64,000 nucleotides of DNA, from the NCBI RefSeq assembly GCF_023282985.1, contig NZ_JAGQDC010000013.1:82453-146452 (forward strand), given 5' to 3'. Position numbers and translations under genes: made by a program. Under the pieces are notes generated by a model. The model had not been told where the DNA came from, made no database searches, and was given only the letters and a program-made list of their open reading frames with translations. Shown here one piece after another: positions 19,319 through 29,062 of this stretch. The number at the start of each line of letters is the position of its first letter. Position 1 is the stretch's first letter. The DNA comes from Serratia silvae (GTDB lineage: Bacteria; Pseudomonadota; Gammaproteobacteria; Enterobacterales; Enterobacteriaceae).

Positions 19319-19837
19319 TTAGGCTTCGATTGGGGCACGCCAGTCGTCAGAACCAGAAGTCCCGGCGGTGGTGTGTTCCCAAGTAATTTTACGGTATGCC
19401 AGTGAAACGCGAACCAACTGAGTGAACTCAGCCTTGGTAGGATCCTGGCAGTGTGGCATTTTGCAGTCGATATCGATGATGGTGGCATCTTCCAGTTTGG
19501 TGGTAAAGAAGTGCTCTTGTTTACCTTCGATCGAGGTGCGGTACCATTTCAATTCAACCGTTGGCAGCATTTCGCCTGAAGCCAATGCGTTATACAGCAA
19601 TGGAACGGCTTTGTTATAAGCCACGGTGAAACGGAATGGCTTATGCGCACGCTGCCCTGACGGCTGGCCAGACTGCGGATCGGTTGGTACGGTAACGATA
19701 TGTTCAAATTCCTGAACCAGCATCTGGTCTTCGTGGCCTTGAACAAAGATGTTACCGACAGATTCAGCAGTAAATGCGCTGGCGGTAATATTACCTTGGG
19801 TTTTCCCTGTGATAGAGATATAAGCTGGAGTTGGCAT
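19319..19837 (-). CDS. hcp: T6SS tube protein Hcp (TssD)
   Basis: 172 residues starting MPTPAYISITGKTQGNITAS, the standard Hcp start. Hcp hexamers stack to form the inner tube that the contracting sheath drives out of the cell. Conserved stretches include AFTAESVGNIFVQGHEDQ, FEHIVTVPTDPQSGQPSGQR and FTVAYNKAVPLLYNAL. Transcribed away from the rest of the T6SS cluster, with its own terminator, so it can be made in the large excess Hcp needs. An upstream in-frame ATG at 19885 adds non-homologous residues. Confidence 0.97.
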   Translation of the reverse strand: MPTPAYISITGKTQGNITASAFTAESVGNIFVQGHEDQMLVQEFEHIVTVPTDPQSGQPSGQRAHKPFRFTVAYNKAVPLLYNALASGEMLPTVELKWYRTSIEGKQEHFFTTKLEDATIIDIDCKMPHCQDPTKAEFTQLVRVSLAYRKITWEHTTAGTSGSDDWRAPIEA

Positions 19838-20596
19838 CTTAAAGATCCTTGTCAGTTTGCTTGGAATTAACTCAATGCTAGTCACACATATAGGCGGCCG
19901 ATAATAAACGGCCTAATGTCACTTGCCCCACTTCTCACTTCGGCCATCACTATAATCAGGTCTTTCCTTAGTGCCAAGCCATCCACAAATTTACAAAATT
20001 TATTCCCTGCGTTAATGGTATAAATGATTATAATATTTGTAATATTGGAGTTTTATGCTGGCTTAAGTATTGATATGGGTTATGTATTTGTGGTTAATCA
20101 TAACCGCAATGATTGGTTTATTTTTTAAGTTGTTGTTTTTATTCTATTGATTATTTTTTTTAAAATTATTTTTTATGATCATAAGCAGAATGCTGCTCTC
20201 ACCAGGTGATAAATCCCTAGGAAGCTTAGTAAAGAAAAATTTATGGACTTTTGCACGTCAGATCGGGGACGATACATTCAGTGAAGCTATGCTAATGCAG
20301 GATCTGTCCGGCTTTACCGTGGGCCATAAGCTATTTTGTCGGGTTTTTTGTATTATTTAGGATGATTCTCAGGCTTCAGTGCGTAATAGGAAAATTCCCG
20401 CTTTTGTGTGCTGTTTGGGATTATTCCCAAACTTCGGTGCGACATAAATGAAGGTGTTTAGGCTTGCGGTGATAGATTTACTATCTGAGTAGATGGCGCT
20501 AGCGCTATTAGCATGGATGATATCTGAATGTCATTTTCCGGTGTTCATTCAACAAACATTAGCTGGTATTCCTTATTGTGACTAAAAGGACGAGTG
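19838..20596. other. AT-rich divergent control region between hcp and tssB
   Basis: About 760 bases without a supported gene and clearly richer in A+T than its surroundings, typical of an H-NS-silenced control region (inference). It must contain promoters for hcp (leftward) and the tss operon (rightward). A perfect palindrome gtttggga-ttat-tcccaaac lies at 20413-20432. Related phrases caggcttcagtgcg (20370s) and aacttcggtgcg (after the palindrome) repeat. A 61-codon open frame at 20175 has no SD and no recognisable similarity. Confidence 0.5.
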
Positions 20597-21094
20597 ATGA
20601 GTAAGAATAATCAAAGCAGTGTTGCCCCCAAGGAAAGGATCAACATCAAGTACGTTCCTAACACGGGCGATCAAACCGCAGAAATTGAATTGCCTCTGAA
20701 CCTGATGGTCGTTGGCGATCTCAAAGGAGTTCGTGAAGATACCCCGATTGAAGAACGTCAGGTTGTTTCCGTCAGCAAGAACAACTTCAACTCGGTGATG
20801 AACGAAGCCAATATCAACCTTTCGTTCAGTGTACCCAATCACCTGGAAGGTGAGGGGAAAGAAGAGATGCCGGTGACATTGGCCATCAATTCCCTCGACG
20901 ATTTCTCACCTGACAACGTGGCGAAAAACGTCCCCGAACTGAAAAAAATTCTGGAACTGCGGGAAGCGCTGGTCGCCCTGAAAGGGCCTCTGGGCAACAT
21001 TCCTGCCTTCCGTTCTCGTCTGCAAGATCTCCTTGGCAATGAAGAAATGCGTGAGCAGTTGCTAAAGGAACTGGACATTCTTAATCAGAAATAA
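20597..21094 (+). CDS. tssB: T6SS sheath small subunit TssB (VipA)
   Basis: 165 residues, SD aaaagga. TssB pairs with TssC to form the contractile sheath. The family pattern RINIKYVPNTGDQTAEIELPLNLMVVGD-like start is clear, followed by the FSPDNVAKNVPELKKILELREAL stretch, where the DFSPD motif is the hallmark. First gene of the long rightward operon. A GTG one codon upstream is less likely. Confidence 0.96.
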   Translation: MSKNNQSSVAPKERINIKYVPNTGDQTAEIELPLNLMVVGDLKGVREDTPIEERQVVSVSKNNFNSVMNEANINLSFSVPNHLEGEGKEEMPVTLAINSLDDFSPDNVAKNVPELKKILELREALVALKGPLGNIPAFRSRLQDLLGNEEMREQLLKELDILNQK

Positions 21095-21121
21095 TTGAGA
21101 CGGAAAGAGGGAATCTTACGT

Positions 21122-22603
21122 ATGTCTTTACATGAAGAAAATGCGGTTTTAGCTGCCGAGCCTACCAGTGCGACTTTCCTGCTAGACGAAATCATGTCTC
21201 AGACCCGCATGATGCCGGGGAATGATGGCTATGATGTCGCCAAACAGGGCGTTGCCGCATTTATAAGCAGCATTCTGGACACCGGTACCAACGAAGAGCC
21301 GATCAACAAGCTGTTGGTTGACAGAATGATCATTGAGCTGGATAAAAAGCTCAGTGCCCAGATGGACGAAATTCTGCATGCCAAAGAGTTCCGCGAAATC
21401 GAATCCTCTTGGCGTTCACTGAAGTTGCTGGTGGATCGCACCGATTTCCGTGAAAACATCAAAATCAACATCATGCACGCGACGAAAGAAGAGCTGCTGG
21501 AAGATTTTGAGTTCTCGCCGGAGATTATCCAGTCTGGTTTCTACAAGCACGTGTATTCATCCGGTTACGGCCAGTTTGGCGGCGAACCTACCGCAGCGGT
21601 CATTGGTAACTATGCGTTCAGCAATAGCACGCCGGATATGAAGCTGCTGCAATACGTCAGCGCCGTTGGGGCAATGGCCCATGCGCCGTTCCTTTCCAGC
21701 GTTGCGCCTGACTTCTTTGGTATCAGCAGCTTTACCGAGTTGCCGGCCATCAAAGACATGAAGTCGGTGTTCGAAGGGCCAGCACACACCAAATGGCGTG
21801 CGCTGCGCGAGTCGGAAGACTCCCGCTATCTGGGTCTGACCACCCCACGTTTCCTTCTGCGTTTGCCGTATTCCACCGTTGAGAATCCGATCAAGAATTT
21901 CAACTACTACGAAGACGTCAGCAAGGATCACGAACACTTCCTGTGGGGCAATACCGCATTCCTGCTGGCAGCCTGCCTGACAGACAGCTTCGCCAAGTAT
22001 CGCTGGTGCCCGAACATTATCGGGCCACAAAGCGGTGGTGCGGTGCACAACCTGCCGGTTCACCTCTATGAGGCGATGGGCCAGGTACAGGCGAAGATCC
22101 CGACTGAAGTGCTGATCACCGATCGTCGTGAATTTGAGCTGGCTGAAGAGGGCTTTATTACCCTGACCATGCGCAAAGGAACCGACAACGCCGCCTTCTT
22201 CTCGGCCAACTCGGTACAAAAGCCGAAGGTGTTCCCGAATACCCATGAAGGGCGGATGGCGGAAACCAACTACAAGTTGGGTACCCAACTGCCGTACATG
22301 TTCATCATCAACCGTCTGGCTCACTACATCAAAGTGCTGCAACGTGAGCAGATTGGTTCGTGGAAAGAGCGCCAGGATCTGGAGCGTGAGCTGAACATTT
22401 GGCTCAAGCAATACATTGCCGATCAGGAAAATCCACCGACCGATGTTCGCAGCCGCCGCCCTCTGCGCTCTGCTCAGATCCAGGTGCTGGATGTCGAAGG
22501 CGATCCGGGCTGGTATCAGGTGGCGATGCAGGTGCGTCCACACTTCAAATACATGGGAGCCAGTTTCGAGCTCTCGCTGGTTGGTCGTTTGGATAAGGAA
22601 TAA
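21122..22603 (+). CDS. tssC: T6SS sheath large subunit TssC (VipB)
   Basis: 493 residues. TssC forms the outer part of the sheath and carries the ClpV-sensitive interface. Motifs seen are FREIESSWRSLKLLVDRTDF (helix typical of VipB), PSEYNYGAL-equivalent GEPTAAVIGNYAFSN, and the C-terminal RPLRSAQIQVLDVEGDPGWY region with FKYMGASFELSLVGRLDKE. The ATG at 21122 is used; an in-frame TTG upstream is not supported. Follows tssB by 27 bases. Confidence 0.97.
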   Translation: MSLHEENAVLAAEPTSATFLLDEIMSQTRMMPGNDGYDVAKQGVAAFISSILDTGTNEEPINKLLVDRMIIELDKKLSAQMDEILHAKEFREIESSWRSLKLLVDRTDFRENIKINIMHATKEELLEDFEFSPEIIQSGFYKHVYSSGYGQFGGEPTAAVIGNYAFSNSTPDMKLLQYVSAVGAMAHAPFLSSVAPDFFGISSFTELPAIKDMKSVFEGPAHTKWRALRESEDSRYLGLTTPRFLLRLPYSTVENPIKNFNYYEDVSKDHEHFLWGNTAFLLAACLTDSFAKYRWCPNIIGPQSGGAVHNLPVHLYEAMGQVQAKIPTEVLITDRREFELAEEGFITLTMRKGTDNAAFFSANSVQKPKVFPNTHEGRMAETNYKLGTQLPYMFIINRLAHYIKVLQREQIGSWKERQDLERELNIWLKQYIADQENPPTDVRSRRPLRSAQIQVLDVEGDPGWYQVAMQVRPHFKYMGASFELSLVGRLDKE

Positions 22604-22609
22604 CGGGCT

Positions 22610-23050
22610 ATGGCTGCGCTTCTTAATTGGGAGCGGGGAAGTTCTGCCAGCTTGTTTGAGCGTATCCAGGGGAAGGGCTTTGGCCCTTCCTCTCATAGCC
22701 GTGTTCAAGAGCTATTAATCTCAATCAAGCAGCATTTGAACGAAGTCCTCAATTCGCGCCCCGGAGCCTGCCAAAGTGCCGCAGACCTGGGGGTTATTGA
22801 TCTCAATGATGCCACGGCAACCACGTCTGATTTCCGAAAGAATATTGAGCAGGCCATCAAGGAGTGTATTGAGCGTTACGAGCCAAGAATTTCTCAGGTC
22901 GCCGTTCAATCCCTGGTGGATCAGGGGGACCCACTGTTATTGAGTTTCCATATCAGTGCTCACGTTGATTTCGACAATATCGGCGATGTGGTTGAGTTCA
23001 ATATTCAATTGGACAGTAACCGCCGTTACTGCCTAAACCAGGAAGCATAA
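22610..23050 (+). CDS. tssE: T6SS baseplate protein TssE (gp25-like)
   Basis: 146 residues of the gp25/lysozyme-like baseplate family. TssE sits at the base of the sheath and starts its assembly. Features include the N-terminal SLFERIQ and a gp25 core TTSDFRKNIEQAIKECIERYEPRI with the usual E-P-R triad. The stop overlaps the start of tssF by one base (taATG), so coupled translation. Confidence 0.95.
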   Translation: MAALLNWERGSSASLFERIQGKGFGPSSHSRVQELLISIKQHLNEVLNSRPGACQSAADLGVIDLNDATATTSDFRKNIEQAIKECIERYEPRISQVAVQSLVDQGDPLLLSFHISAHVDFDNIGDVVEFNIQLDSNRRYCLNQEA

Positions 23051-24864
23051 TGTCGTTCGAAAAGTACTTCAGGGATGAGCTGGATTACCTCCGGCAACTA
23101 GGGCGGGATGCCGCAATCGAACGGCCGCATCTTGCCGCATTTCTATCTGAACAGGGTTCCGATCCAGACGTTGAGCGCCTGTTGGAAGGCTTTGCCTTTC
23201 TGACCGGCAACCTGCGTGAAAAGATCGACGACCAGTTTCCAGAGTTGACACACGGCTTGCTCAATATGCTGTGGCCGAACTATTTGCGGCCAGTGCCCAG
23301 CATGACGATTATCGAATACACGCCGAACAGCAGCGCGCTTACTGAAGCGACGTTGATCGAGCGCGGTAGCCAGATCGAGAGCCTGCCGATTGTGCAAAGG
23401 GCGGAACGTGGCTCGTTGCATAAAGATCAAGAATTACACGGTCCCCAATGTAGCTTCACGCTGTGCCGGGATGTCTGGCTGTTCCCGATGGGCATCCAGG
23501 ATATCGCCGTCAACAACAGCAACGAACAGGGGATTTTGAGCATTCACTTCGGTGCCAAGGCGGAGTTGAATGTGCAGGAAATGCGGCTCGATAAACTGCG
23601 TTTCTATCTGGGTGAGGACGGTTACACCAGCAGCCAGCTCTATTTCTGGATCAGTCACTATTTCGAACGGGCCGACCTGGTGGTCAACGGTATCACCATT
23701 CCGATGCCGGACTTTGACTTCAACCCGGTGGGCTTTGAGCGTGAAGATGCGCTGTTGCCCTATCCGAAAAATGCCTATGTCGGCTATCGTATCCTGCAGG
23801 AGTATTTCTGCTTCCCAGAAGGCTTCCTGTTCTTTGACGTGGCTGGTGTGGTGGATTTCCCCGCGCATCTGAAAGCCAGCGAATTCACCCTCAATCTGCA
23901 TTTCTCCCAGCCATTGCCGCCTGAGGTCAAGATACGGCCAACCACTTTGCGCCTGAACTGCACCCCTGCGGTGAACCTGTTCAAACGTGACAGCGAGGCG
24001 ATAGCGCTGGATGGCACACAAACCGAATATCCGCTGTGCGTTAGTTTCCATGATCCTGAGCGTTACGAGATTTTCTCGGTCGACCGCGTGGAAAGTTGGT
24101 TAAGCAAGGATCCCAAGGGCAGCGGGCGAGGGCAGGCCAGAAGCTACCCGGCGTTTGAGAGTTTCCATCATCAGGTGGAGCCTGCGCAGGAACGCAATAT
24201 GCTCTATTACCGCCTGCGAGTGAAGAACTCCTTGTTCCGTAAGGGTTTTGAGCATTACATCTCCTTTGTGCGCAGCGATGAGTCGAAGGTGGCGCTGTCT
24301 CAAGAAAACGTGTCGGTCAGCCTGACCTGTACCAACCGCGAATTACCGCTGGCGCTGCGTGTGGGTGATATCTGCCAACGGACGGAGAACGGCCCTTCAT
24401 ACGCCACCTTCCGTAATATTACCCGGCCCTCGGTACCGCTGTATCCGGTGTTGGATGGCAGCCTGCAATGGTCGTTACTGTCTAATATGTCATTGAACTA
24501 CATGTCATTATTGGACAAGGACTCGTTAAAGCAGATCCTGCAGACCTATGATTTCCCCAGCGTGCACAACCGGCAATCCGCCCGGTCATCGCAAAAAAAG
24601 CTGGACGCTATTTCACGTATCGAGACCCAGCCGATCGACAGGCTGTTCCGTGGTTTGCCGGTTAGAGGTCTGCAAACCATCCTCTGGCTGGAGCAAAGTG
24701 CTTTTGGTTCTGAAGGTGAGCTTTACCTGTTTGGTACGGTGTTGGCACGCTTCTTCTCCCTGTATGCCAGCGTCAACTCGTTCCACCTTTTGAAAGTCAT
24801 CAATCTTGATAATCAGGAATGTTACCAATGGCCGGTACAGACGGGTCAACATGCATTGATGTAA
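23050..24864 (+). CDS. tssF: T6SS baseplate protein TssF
   Basis: 604 residues, the normal size for TssF (VasA). It begins YFRDELDYLRQLGRDAA, and has the N-terminal stretch DPDVERLLEGFAFLTGNLREKIDDQFPELTHGLLNMLWPNYLRPVPSM that is diagnostic for the family. TssF and TssG form the wedge with TssE and TssK. Overlaps tssG by 37 bases. Confidence 0.96.
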   Translation: MSFEKYFRDELDYLRQLGRDAAIERPHLAAFLSEQGSDPDVERLLEGFAFLTGNLREKIDDQFPELTHGLLNMLWPNYLRPVPSMTIIEYTPNSSALTEATLIERGSQIESLPIVQRAERGSLHKDQELHGPQCSFTLCRDVWLFPMGIQDIAVNNSNEQGILSIHFGAKAELNVQEMRLDKLRFYLGEDGYTSSQLYFWISHYFERADLVVNGITIPMPDFDFNPVGFEREDALLPYPKNAYVGYRILQEYFCFPEGFLFFDVAGVVDFPAHLKASEFTLNLHFSQPLPPEVKIRPTTLRLNCTPAVNLFKRDSEAIALDGTQTEYPLCVSFHDPERYEIFSVDRVESWLSKDPKGSGRGQARSYPAFESFHHQVEPAQERNMLYYRLRVKNSLFRKGFEHYISFVRSDESKVALSQENVSVSLTCTNRELPLALRVGDICQRTENGPSYATFRNITRPSVPLYPVLDGSLQWSLLSNMSLNYMSLLDKDSLKQILQTYDFPSVHNRQSARSSQKKLDAISRIETQPIDRLFRGLPVRGLQTILWLEQSAFGSEGELYLFGTVLARFFSLYASVNSFHLLKVINLDNQECYQWPVQTGQHALM

Positions 24865-25880
24865 GCGCGGGTGAAGGCGCACCGCCTGAGCCAGTGCTGG
24901 ATGTTTCACGCTATAACTTTTACCAATTGGTCGAGTTACTCAACCAAATGGCGGTAGCGTGGCAAAAATCTCCCGGTTCAGCCAGGCCCGCCGATGAGGC
25001 GATCCGCTTTAAATCGACCGCCAGCCTGGCTTTTCCAACCCGTGACGTGATCGCGTTGGAGACTTCTGCTCGCGGCCAGTATGAGCTGGAGGTCTCTTTT
25101 CTTGGTCTGCATGGCAGCCAGTCGCCGTTGCCCGGTTATTACCTGGACTCGTTGGCCTGGGAAGATGCCCAGAATGAAAACCGCCTGACGGATTTTCTCA
25201 ACGTGTTCAATCACCGATTGTTAACGTTGCTGCATCAGATTTGGCGCAAATACCGCTACTACATCTGCTTTGACGAGGGCGGTAATGATGATGTCTCGCA
25301 GCGCATGTTTGCGTTAGTGGGATTAAGTAACGAGGCGACCCGCAATAAATTGCGCATCCACCACGGCAAAATGTTGGCTTATGCCGGCTTGCTGGCCAGC
25401 CCTGGGCGCGCCCCGGAAGTGATTTGCAGCCTGGTGGCGCACTGTTTCAATCTGGCGGATGTGACGCTGCAAAGTTGGCAGTTGCGCAAGGTCAAGATCG
25501 CCCCGGAACAGCAGAATCGCCTGGGCGGCAGGGTGAAGGTCAGCGGCCAGAAATACCAGGGGAAATCGGTGCTTGGCGTCAATTTCTCTTTGGGTTCGCA
25601 GGTGGCGGATCGCAGCGGCAAGTATCAGTTGTGCCTCAACCAACTGACGCGTGAACAGTTCTTGTCATTTTTACCTAACGGGGAGAATTACCAACCGTTA
25701 GAGATGTTTGTGGCCTTCATTATGCGCGACCAGTTTTCGTGGGATTTACGCCTGGGGCTGGCAGAGCAGCAGGTGGGCGGCATGATCCTGGGGACCGAAC
25801 AAAACAACCTGCTGGGCTGGACCAGCTTCCTCGGAGATCCCGAGCAACAGCCCCACGTAACCATCAGCGTTATGGAATGA
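24828..25880 (+). CDS. tssG: T6SS baseplate protein TssG
   Basis: 350 residues. TssG completes the TssEFGK wedge. Family marks include NFYQLVELLNQ near the N-terminus, LEVSFLGLHGSQSPLPGYYLD, FLNVFNHRLLTLLHQIWRKYRY and the C-terminal LGWTSFLG. The start ATG at 24828 has an SD-like cagga at proper distance; an ATG nine bases earlier (24819) lacks spacing. Reads inside the end of tssF. Confidence 0.95.
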   Translation: MAGTDGSTCIDVSAGEGAPPEPVLDVSRYNFYQLVELLNQMAVAWQKSPGSARPADEAIRFKSTASLAFPTRDVIALETSARGQYELEVSFLGLHGSQSPLPGYYLDSLAWEDAQNENRLTDFLNVFNHRLLTLLHQIWRKYRYYICFDEGGNDDVSQRMFALVGLSNEATRNKLRIHHGKMLAYAGLLASPGRAPEVICSLVAHCFNLADVTLQSWQLRKVKIAPEQQNRLGGRVKVSGQKYQGKSVLGVNFSLGSQVADRSGKYQLCLNQLTREQFLSFLPNGENYQPLEMFVAFIMRDQFSWDLRLGLAEQQVGGMILGTEQNNLLGWTSFLGDPEQQPHVTISVME

Positions 25881-25905
25881 TAATCAAGATTCAGGAAGAG
25901 AGATC

Positions 25906-27210
25906 ATGGATAAACAGCAACCGACGCTATCATTGCGAGTCGTCAATAGCGACAGATTGGAAAGTGGCAAACCGGCCAGTAGCCTATTTAATACACAGGG
26001 TGGGGTAGTTGGCAGTGACGGCAGCCATCATTGGTCTATTCAGGATCAGGGCGGTAATATCAGTCCTTCACAGTTTGCCATTGAATGGCGCGACGGTTCC
26101 TTTTGCCTGCGGGTGCTCAACGGTGCGGTGAGTATTAACCAGTCGATGCTGACGGCAAACTCCGGTTTGGTGCGCATCCAGCAAGGTGATGAGATCAGCG
26201 TGGGCAATCTGGCCATCAAGAGCCATATCAGCCGCTCGAACGCCGATATGATCGATCCGCTGATGGTTTCACCGGAATCCCTGGTCTCCAGCTACAGCAA
26301 CCCGCTGGAAGCGATGATGGAAGGGGGGAATGCACAGGCTTCCCACTATGAACAGGACAACCGCCTGGCCACCACGGTCGCCAACGGTTTCAGCCACGAT
26401 CCGCTGCGGGTATTGGAAACCGAAAGCCTGACGATGCACGAACCTCTGAGCACCCTTACCGGTGCCGATCAATCGTTACAACAGGATCGCTACCGCGATC
26501 CGCTGTTCTCTTCCCCACTTTCTGATATCACCAAGGACAGCGCCATGGATCAGGAGTTTATCGATCTGCCGCAAATCAGCAGTTTTCTTTCCGGCCAGCA
26601 GGCACCGTCAGACAACAATATGGAACAGCAGCACGTGGCGATCACGCCGCTGATGAGAGGTTTTGGTGCGCAGTTGCCGATCCGCAACAGCCAGGAAGCC
26701 AATGACTTCCTTGAGGAAGCCGGTAAAACGCTCAGGGCCGCCATTGAAGGGTTATTGGCCTTGCAGCGCAGCCAACACGGCTTGCGGGACAAGCATCTGC
26801 GGCCAATCGAAGATAACCCGCTGCGCCTGAATATGGATTATGACACCACGCTCAGCCTGCTGTTTGCCGATCAAAAAAGCCCGGTACACCTTTCCGCCCC
26901 GGCGGCGGTGGCCGAGAGCCTGCATAACCTGCGCTTGCACCATCAGGCTAATCAACAGGCGATCGCCCAGGCGTTGAACACCATGTTGGAAGCTTTCTCC
27001 CCGGAACGCCTGCTGACGCGTTTTAGCCATTATATGCGCAGCAACGAACGTCAGGATCAAGACTCTGCCTGGGCCTGGGAAATGTACAAAAACTACTACC
27101 AGGAATTAGCCTCCAGCCGCCAGCAGGGTTTCGAAAAGCTGTTTGGCGAAGTGTATGAACAGGCTTACGACCAGGCGCTGCGTCAAGGGATGAAGGACAG
27201 CGAACGATGA
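25906..27210 (+). CDS. tagH: T6SS FHA-domain protein (TagH/Fha-like)
   Basis: 434 residues. The N-terminal region (about 8-105) looks like an FHA domain (GGVVGSDGSHHWSIQD, ISPSQFAIEWRDGSFCLR, INQSM), though some usual phosphothreonine-binding residues are replaced (the normal GR.....W.L.D becomes GSDGSHHWSI). The C-terminal 200 residues, with YKNYYQELASSRQQGFEKLF, match the TagH/ImpI C-terminal domain. In other systems FHA proteins are phosphorylated by PpkA and trigger assembly; no kinase or phosphatase gene is in this cluster. Overlaps tssJ by four bases. Confidence 0.88.
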   Translation: MDKQQPTLSLRVVNSDRLESGKPASSLFNTQGGVVGSDGSHHWSIQDQGGNISPSQFAIEWRDGSFCLRVLNGAVSINQSMLTANSGLVRIQQGDEISVGNLAIKSHISRSNADMIDPLMVSPESLVSSYSNPLEAMMEGGNAQASHYEQDNRLATTVANGFSHDPLRVLETESLTMHEPLSTLTGADQSLQQDRYRDPLFSSPLSDITKDSAMDQEFIDLPQISSFLSGQQAPSDNNMEQQHVAITPLMRGFGAQLPIRNSQEANDFLEEAGKTLRAAIEGLLALQRSQHGLRDKHLRPIEDNPLRLNMDYDTTLSLLFADQKSPVHLSAPAAVAESLHNLRLHHQANQQAIAQALNTMLEAFSPERLLTRFSHYMRSNERQDQDSAWAWEMYKNYYQELASSRQQGFEKLFGEVYEQAYDQALRQGMKDSER

Positions 27211-27713
27211 AAGGTGGCAGAGGTTACTTTCTGACGACTGCGCTATGCCTGGTGCTGATGTTGTCAGGATGCACGATATGGAAAAACAAGAAACCAGAGC
27301 GTGTTACCGAGCAGCCTTCTACGCTGCGGCTAACGCTGCTGGCAGACGCGAATATCAACCCCAATGAGAAAGGCGAGGCCGCACCGACCGAGATTGCGGT
27401 GGTGTACCTGAGCGATGATTCCAAACTGCTGGCGGCTGACTACGACCAGCTAGACACGGAACTGTTGAAGAAAACGCTCAGCAAGAACTACATCGACCAC
27501 CAGGAATACACCCTGCTGCCGAGCCAATATAAACCGTTACCGTCCATTGAGCTGGAAGAGAAGACCCACTATCTGGGAGTGATTGCCTACTATGCCGACG
27601 TTGATCGCGCTGAATGGAAAAAAATCATCAAGATCAAAGATGTTGGTCATAACTATGGCGTGCTGATCCACGTTAAAGCGGATGAAATTGACTTAAGGAA
27701 AGAGGAAGAATAA
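27207..27713 (+). CDS. tssJ: T6SS outer-membrane lipoprotein TssJ
   Basis: 168 residues with a lipoprotein signal peptide (ALCLVLMLSGC, lipobox LSGC at about residues 19-22). TssJ anchors the TssJLM membrane complex to the outer membrane. The mature part is a transthyretin-like sandwich with the family phrase LTLLADANINPNEKGEAAPTE-like, PTEIAVVYLSDDSKLLAADYDQL. Starts inside the end of tagH (ATGA). Confidence 0.95.
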   Translation: MKGGRGYFLTTALCLVLMLSGCTIWKNKKPERVTEQPSTLRLTLLADANINPNEKGEAAPTEIAVVYLSDDSKLLAADYDQLDTELLKKTLSKNYIDHQEYTLLPSQYKPLPSIELEEKTHYLGVIAYYADVDRAEWKKIIKIKDVGHNYGVLIHVKADEIDLRKEEE

Positions 27714-27715
27714 CC

Positions 27716-29062
27716 ATGCCGACCAAGAATCGAGTGATCTGGCGCGAAGGCTTGTTCATTAAGCCCCAACACTTTCAACAGCAACAAAGACATAACGATT
27801 ACCAGCTGCAGCGTCGTATCACCGCGCTGACCAATTACACCTATGGCTTCCACTCGCTGCTGATCAATCAGGAACTGCTGAAGCTGGGGCGTATCGGTTT
27901 GACCAACGCCAGCGGCAGCATGGCAGATGGCACGGTGTTTGATATCCCTTATCAGGATCGTTCGCCTAAGCCGCTGGACGTACTGAACTGCAACGATGCC
28001 GCCAGCCGCGATATCTATCTGGCGTTACCGATGCTCAACGACGCTATCAATGAGGTTGCCAGCCCGCACAGCCAGATGCCTGGCGCGATCCGCTACGCCG
28101 AACATACCGATGACGTGCGCGATTTACACACCGACGGTGGCGATGTCAGCCAACTGCTGTTAGCCCAGTTGGCACCGCGTTTGATGCAGGGCTCCGAAGA
28201 TCTCAGCGCCTATTCCGTGCTGCCGGTATGCCGCATCAAAGAGAAACACCCGGATGGCTCGCTGATCCTGGATGAAGAATTTATTCCTACCTGCACCACT
28301 CTGCACGCTTCCGTACAGTTGAAAGACTTCATGGATGAAGTGGAGGGCACCTTGGTGGAGCGCGCCCGGCTGTTAGCCAAACGCATTGGTTCGCCGGGCC
28401 AGCAGGGGATCGCCGACGTAGCTGAATTTATGATGCTGCAAGTGTTTAACCGCATGCAGCCCTTGTTCACCCATCTGTCCCATCAGGCGGTGCTGCACCC
28501 GCAGGATTTTTATAGCCATCTGGTGCAAACCTGCGGCGAGTTGCGCACTTTTACCGACGAGTCACGTCTGGCAGGCTCTTTCATCGTTTATAACCACGAC
28601 AATCTGACCGACTGCTTCCAGCCGCTCTTCCTGGCGATGCGCCAAACGCTCAGCACGGTGCTAACACCGCGTGCTATCTCGGTACAGCTGCAACCACAGC
28701 CTAATGGCATTCGTGTGGGAACGATCAACGACAGCGATCTGTTGCGCAGCGCCGACTTTGTGTTGGCTGTTCGGGCGCAGATCCCGCAGGAAGAGCTACG
28801 GCGGAAATTCGTGCAGCAGACCAAGATCACCTCGCTGGAGAAAATCCGTGAGCTGGTTAGCCTGCAACTGCCTGGTGTACCGCTGGTGGCGCTCTCTGCC
28901 GCACCGCGTCAGCTGCCTTACCATTCCGGCTATACCTACTTCATGTTGGATCGACAAAGCCCGACCTGGAAAGAGGTTCTGCAAAGCAACGCGATTGCCT
29001 TCCACGTTTCGGGTGACTTCCCTGAGCTGGATATGCAGTTCTGGGCGATTAGGAGCAGCTAA
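27716..29062 (+). CDS. tssK: T6SS baseplate adaptor TssK
   Basis: 448 residues. TssK links the baseplate wedges to TssL/TssM. The N-terminus NRVIWREGLFIKPQHFQQQQ is the family hallmark; other marks are GSMADGTVFDIP, RADFVLAVRAQIP-like SADFVLAVRAQIPQEEL, and the C-terminal YFMLDRQSPTWKEV. The stop overlaps the tssL start by one base. Confidence 0.96.
   Translation: MPTKNRVIWREGLFIKPQHFQQQQRHNDYQLQRRITALTNYTYGFHSLLINQELLKLGRIGLTNASGSMADGTVFDIPYQDRSPKPLDVLNCNDAASRDIYLALPMLNDAINEVASPHSQMPGAIRYAEHTDDVRDLHTDGGDVSQLLLAQLAPRLMQGSEDLSAYSVLPVCRIKEKHPDGSLILDEEFIPTCTTLHASVQLKDFMDEVEGTLVERARLLAKRIGSPGQQGIADVAEFMMLQVFNRMQPLFTHLSHQAVLHPQDFYSHLVQTCGELRTFTDESRLAGSFIVYNHDNLTDCFQPLFLAMRQTLSTVLTPRAISVQLQPQPNGIRVGTINDSDLLRSADFVLAVRAQIPQEELRRKFVQQTKITSLEKIRELVSLQLPGVPLVALSAAPRQLPYHSGYTYFMLDRQSPTWKEVLQSNAIAFHVSGDFPELDMQFWAIRSS

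Noticed and set aside
19960..19990. Possible sigma-54 promoter for hcp (ttggcac on the minus strand)
   Set aside because: The -24-like element has no TTGC-type -12 at the required distance, and the local VasH-like protein has no AAA+ domain.
20175..20360. 61-codon open frame in the hcp-tssB gap
   Set aside because: No SD before the ATG, no recognisable similarity, and it lies in an AT-rich control region.
21557..22708. 383-codon open frame opposite tssC
   Set aside because: Antisense shadow of a highly expressed gene with biased codon use; no SD or similarity.
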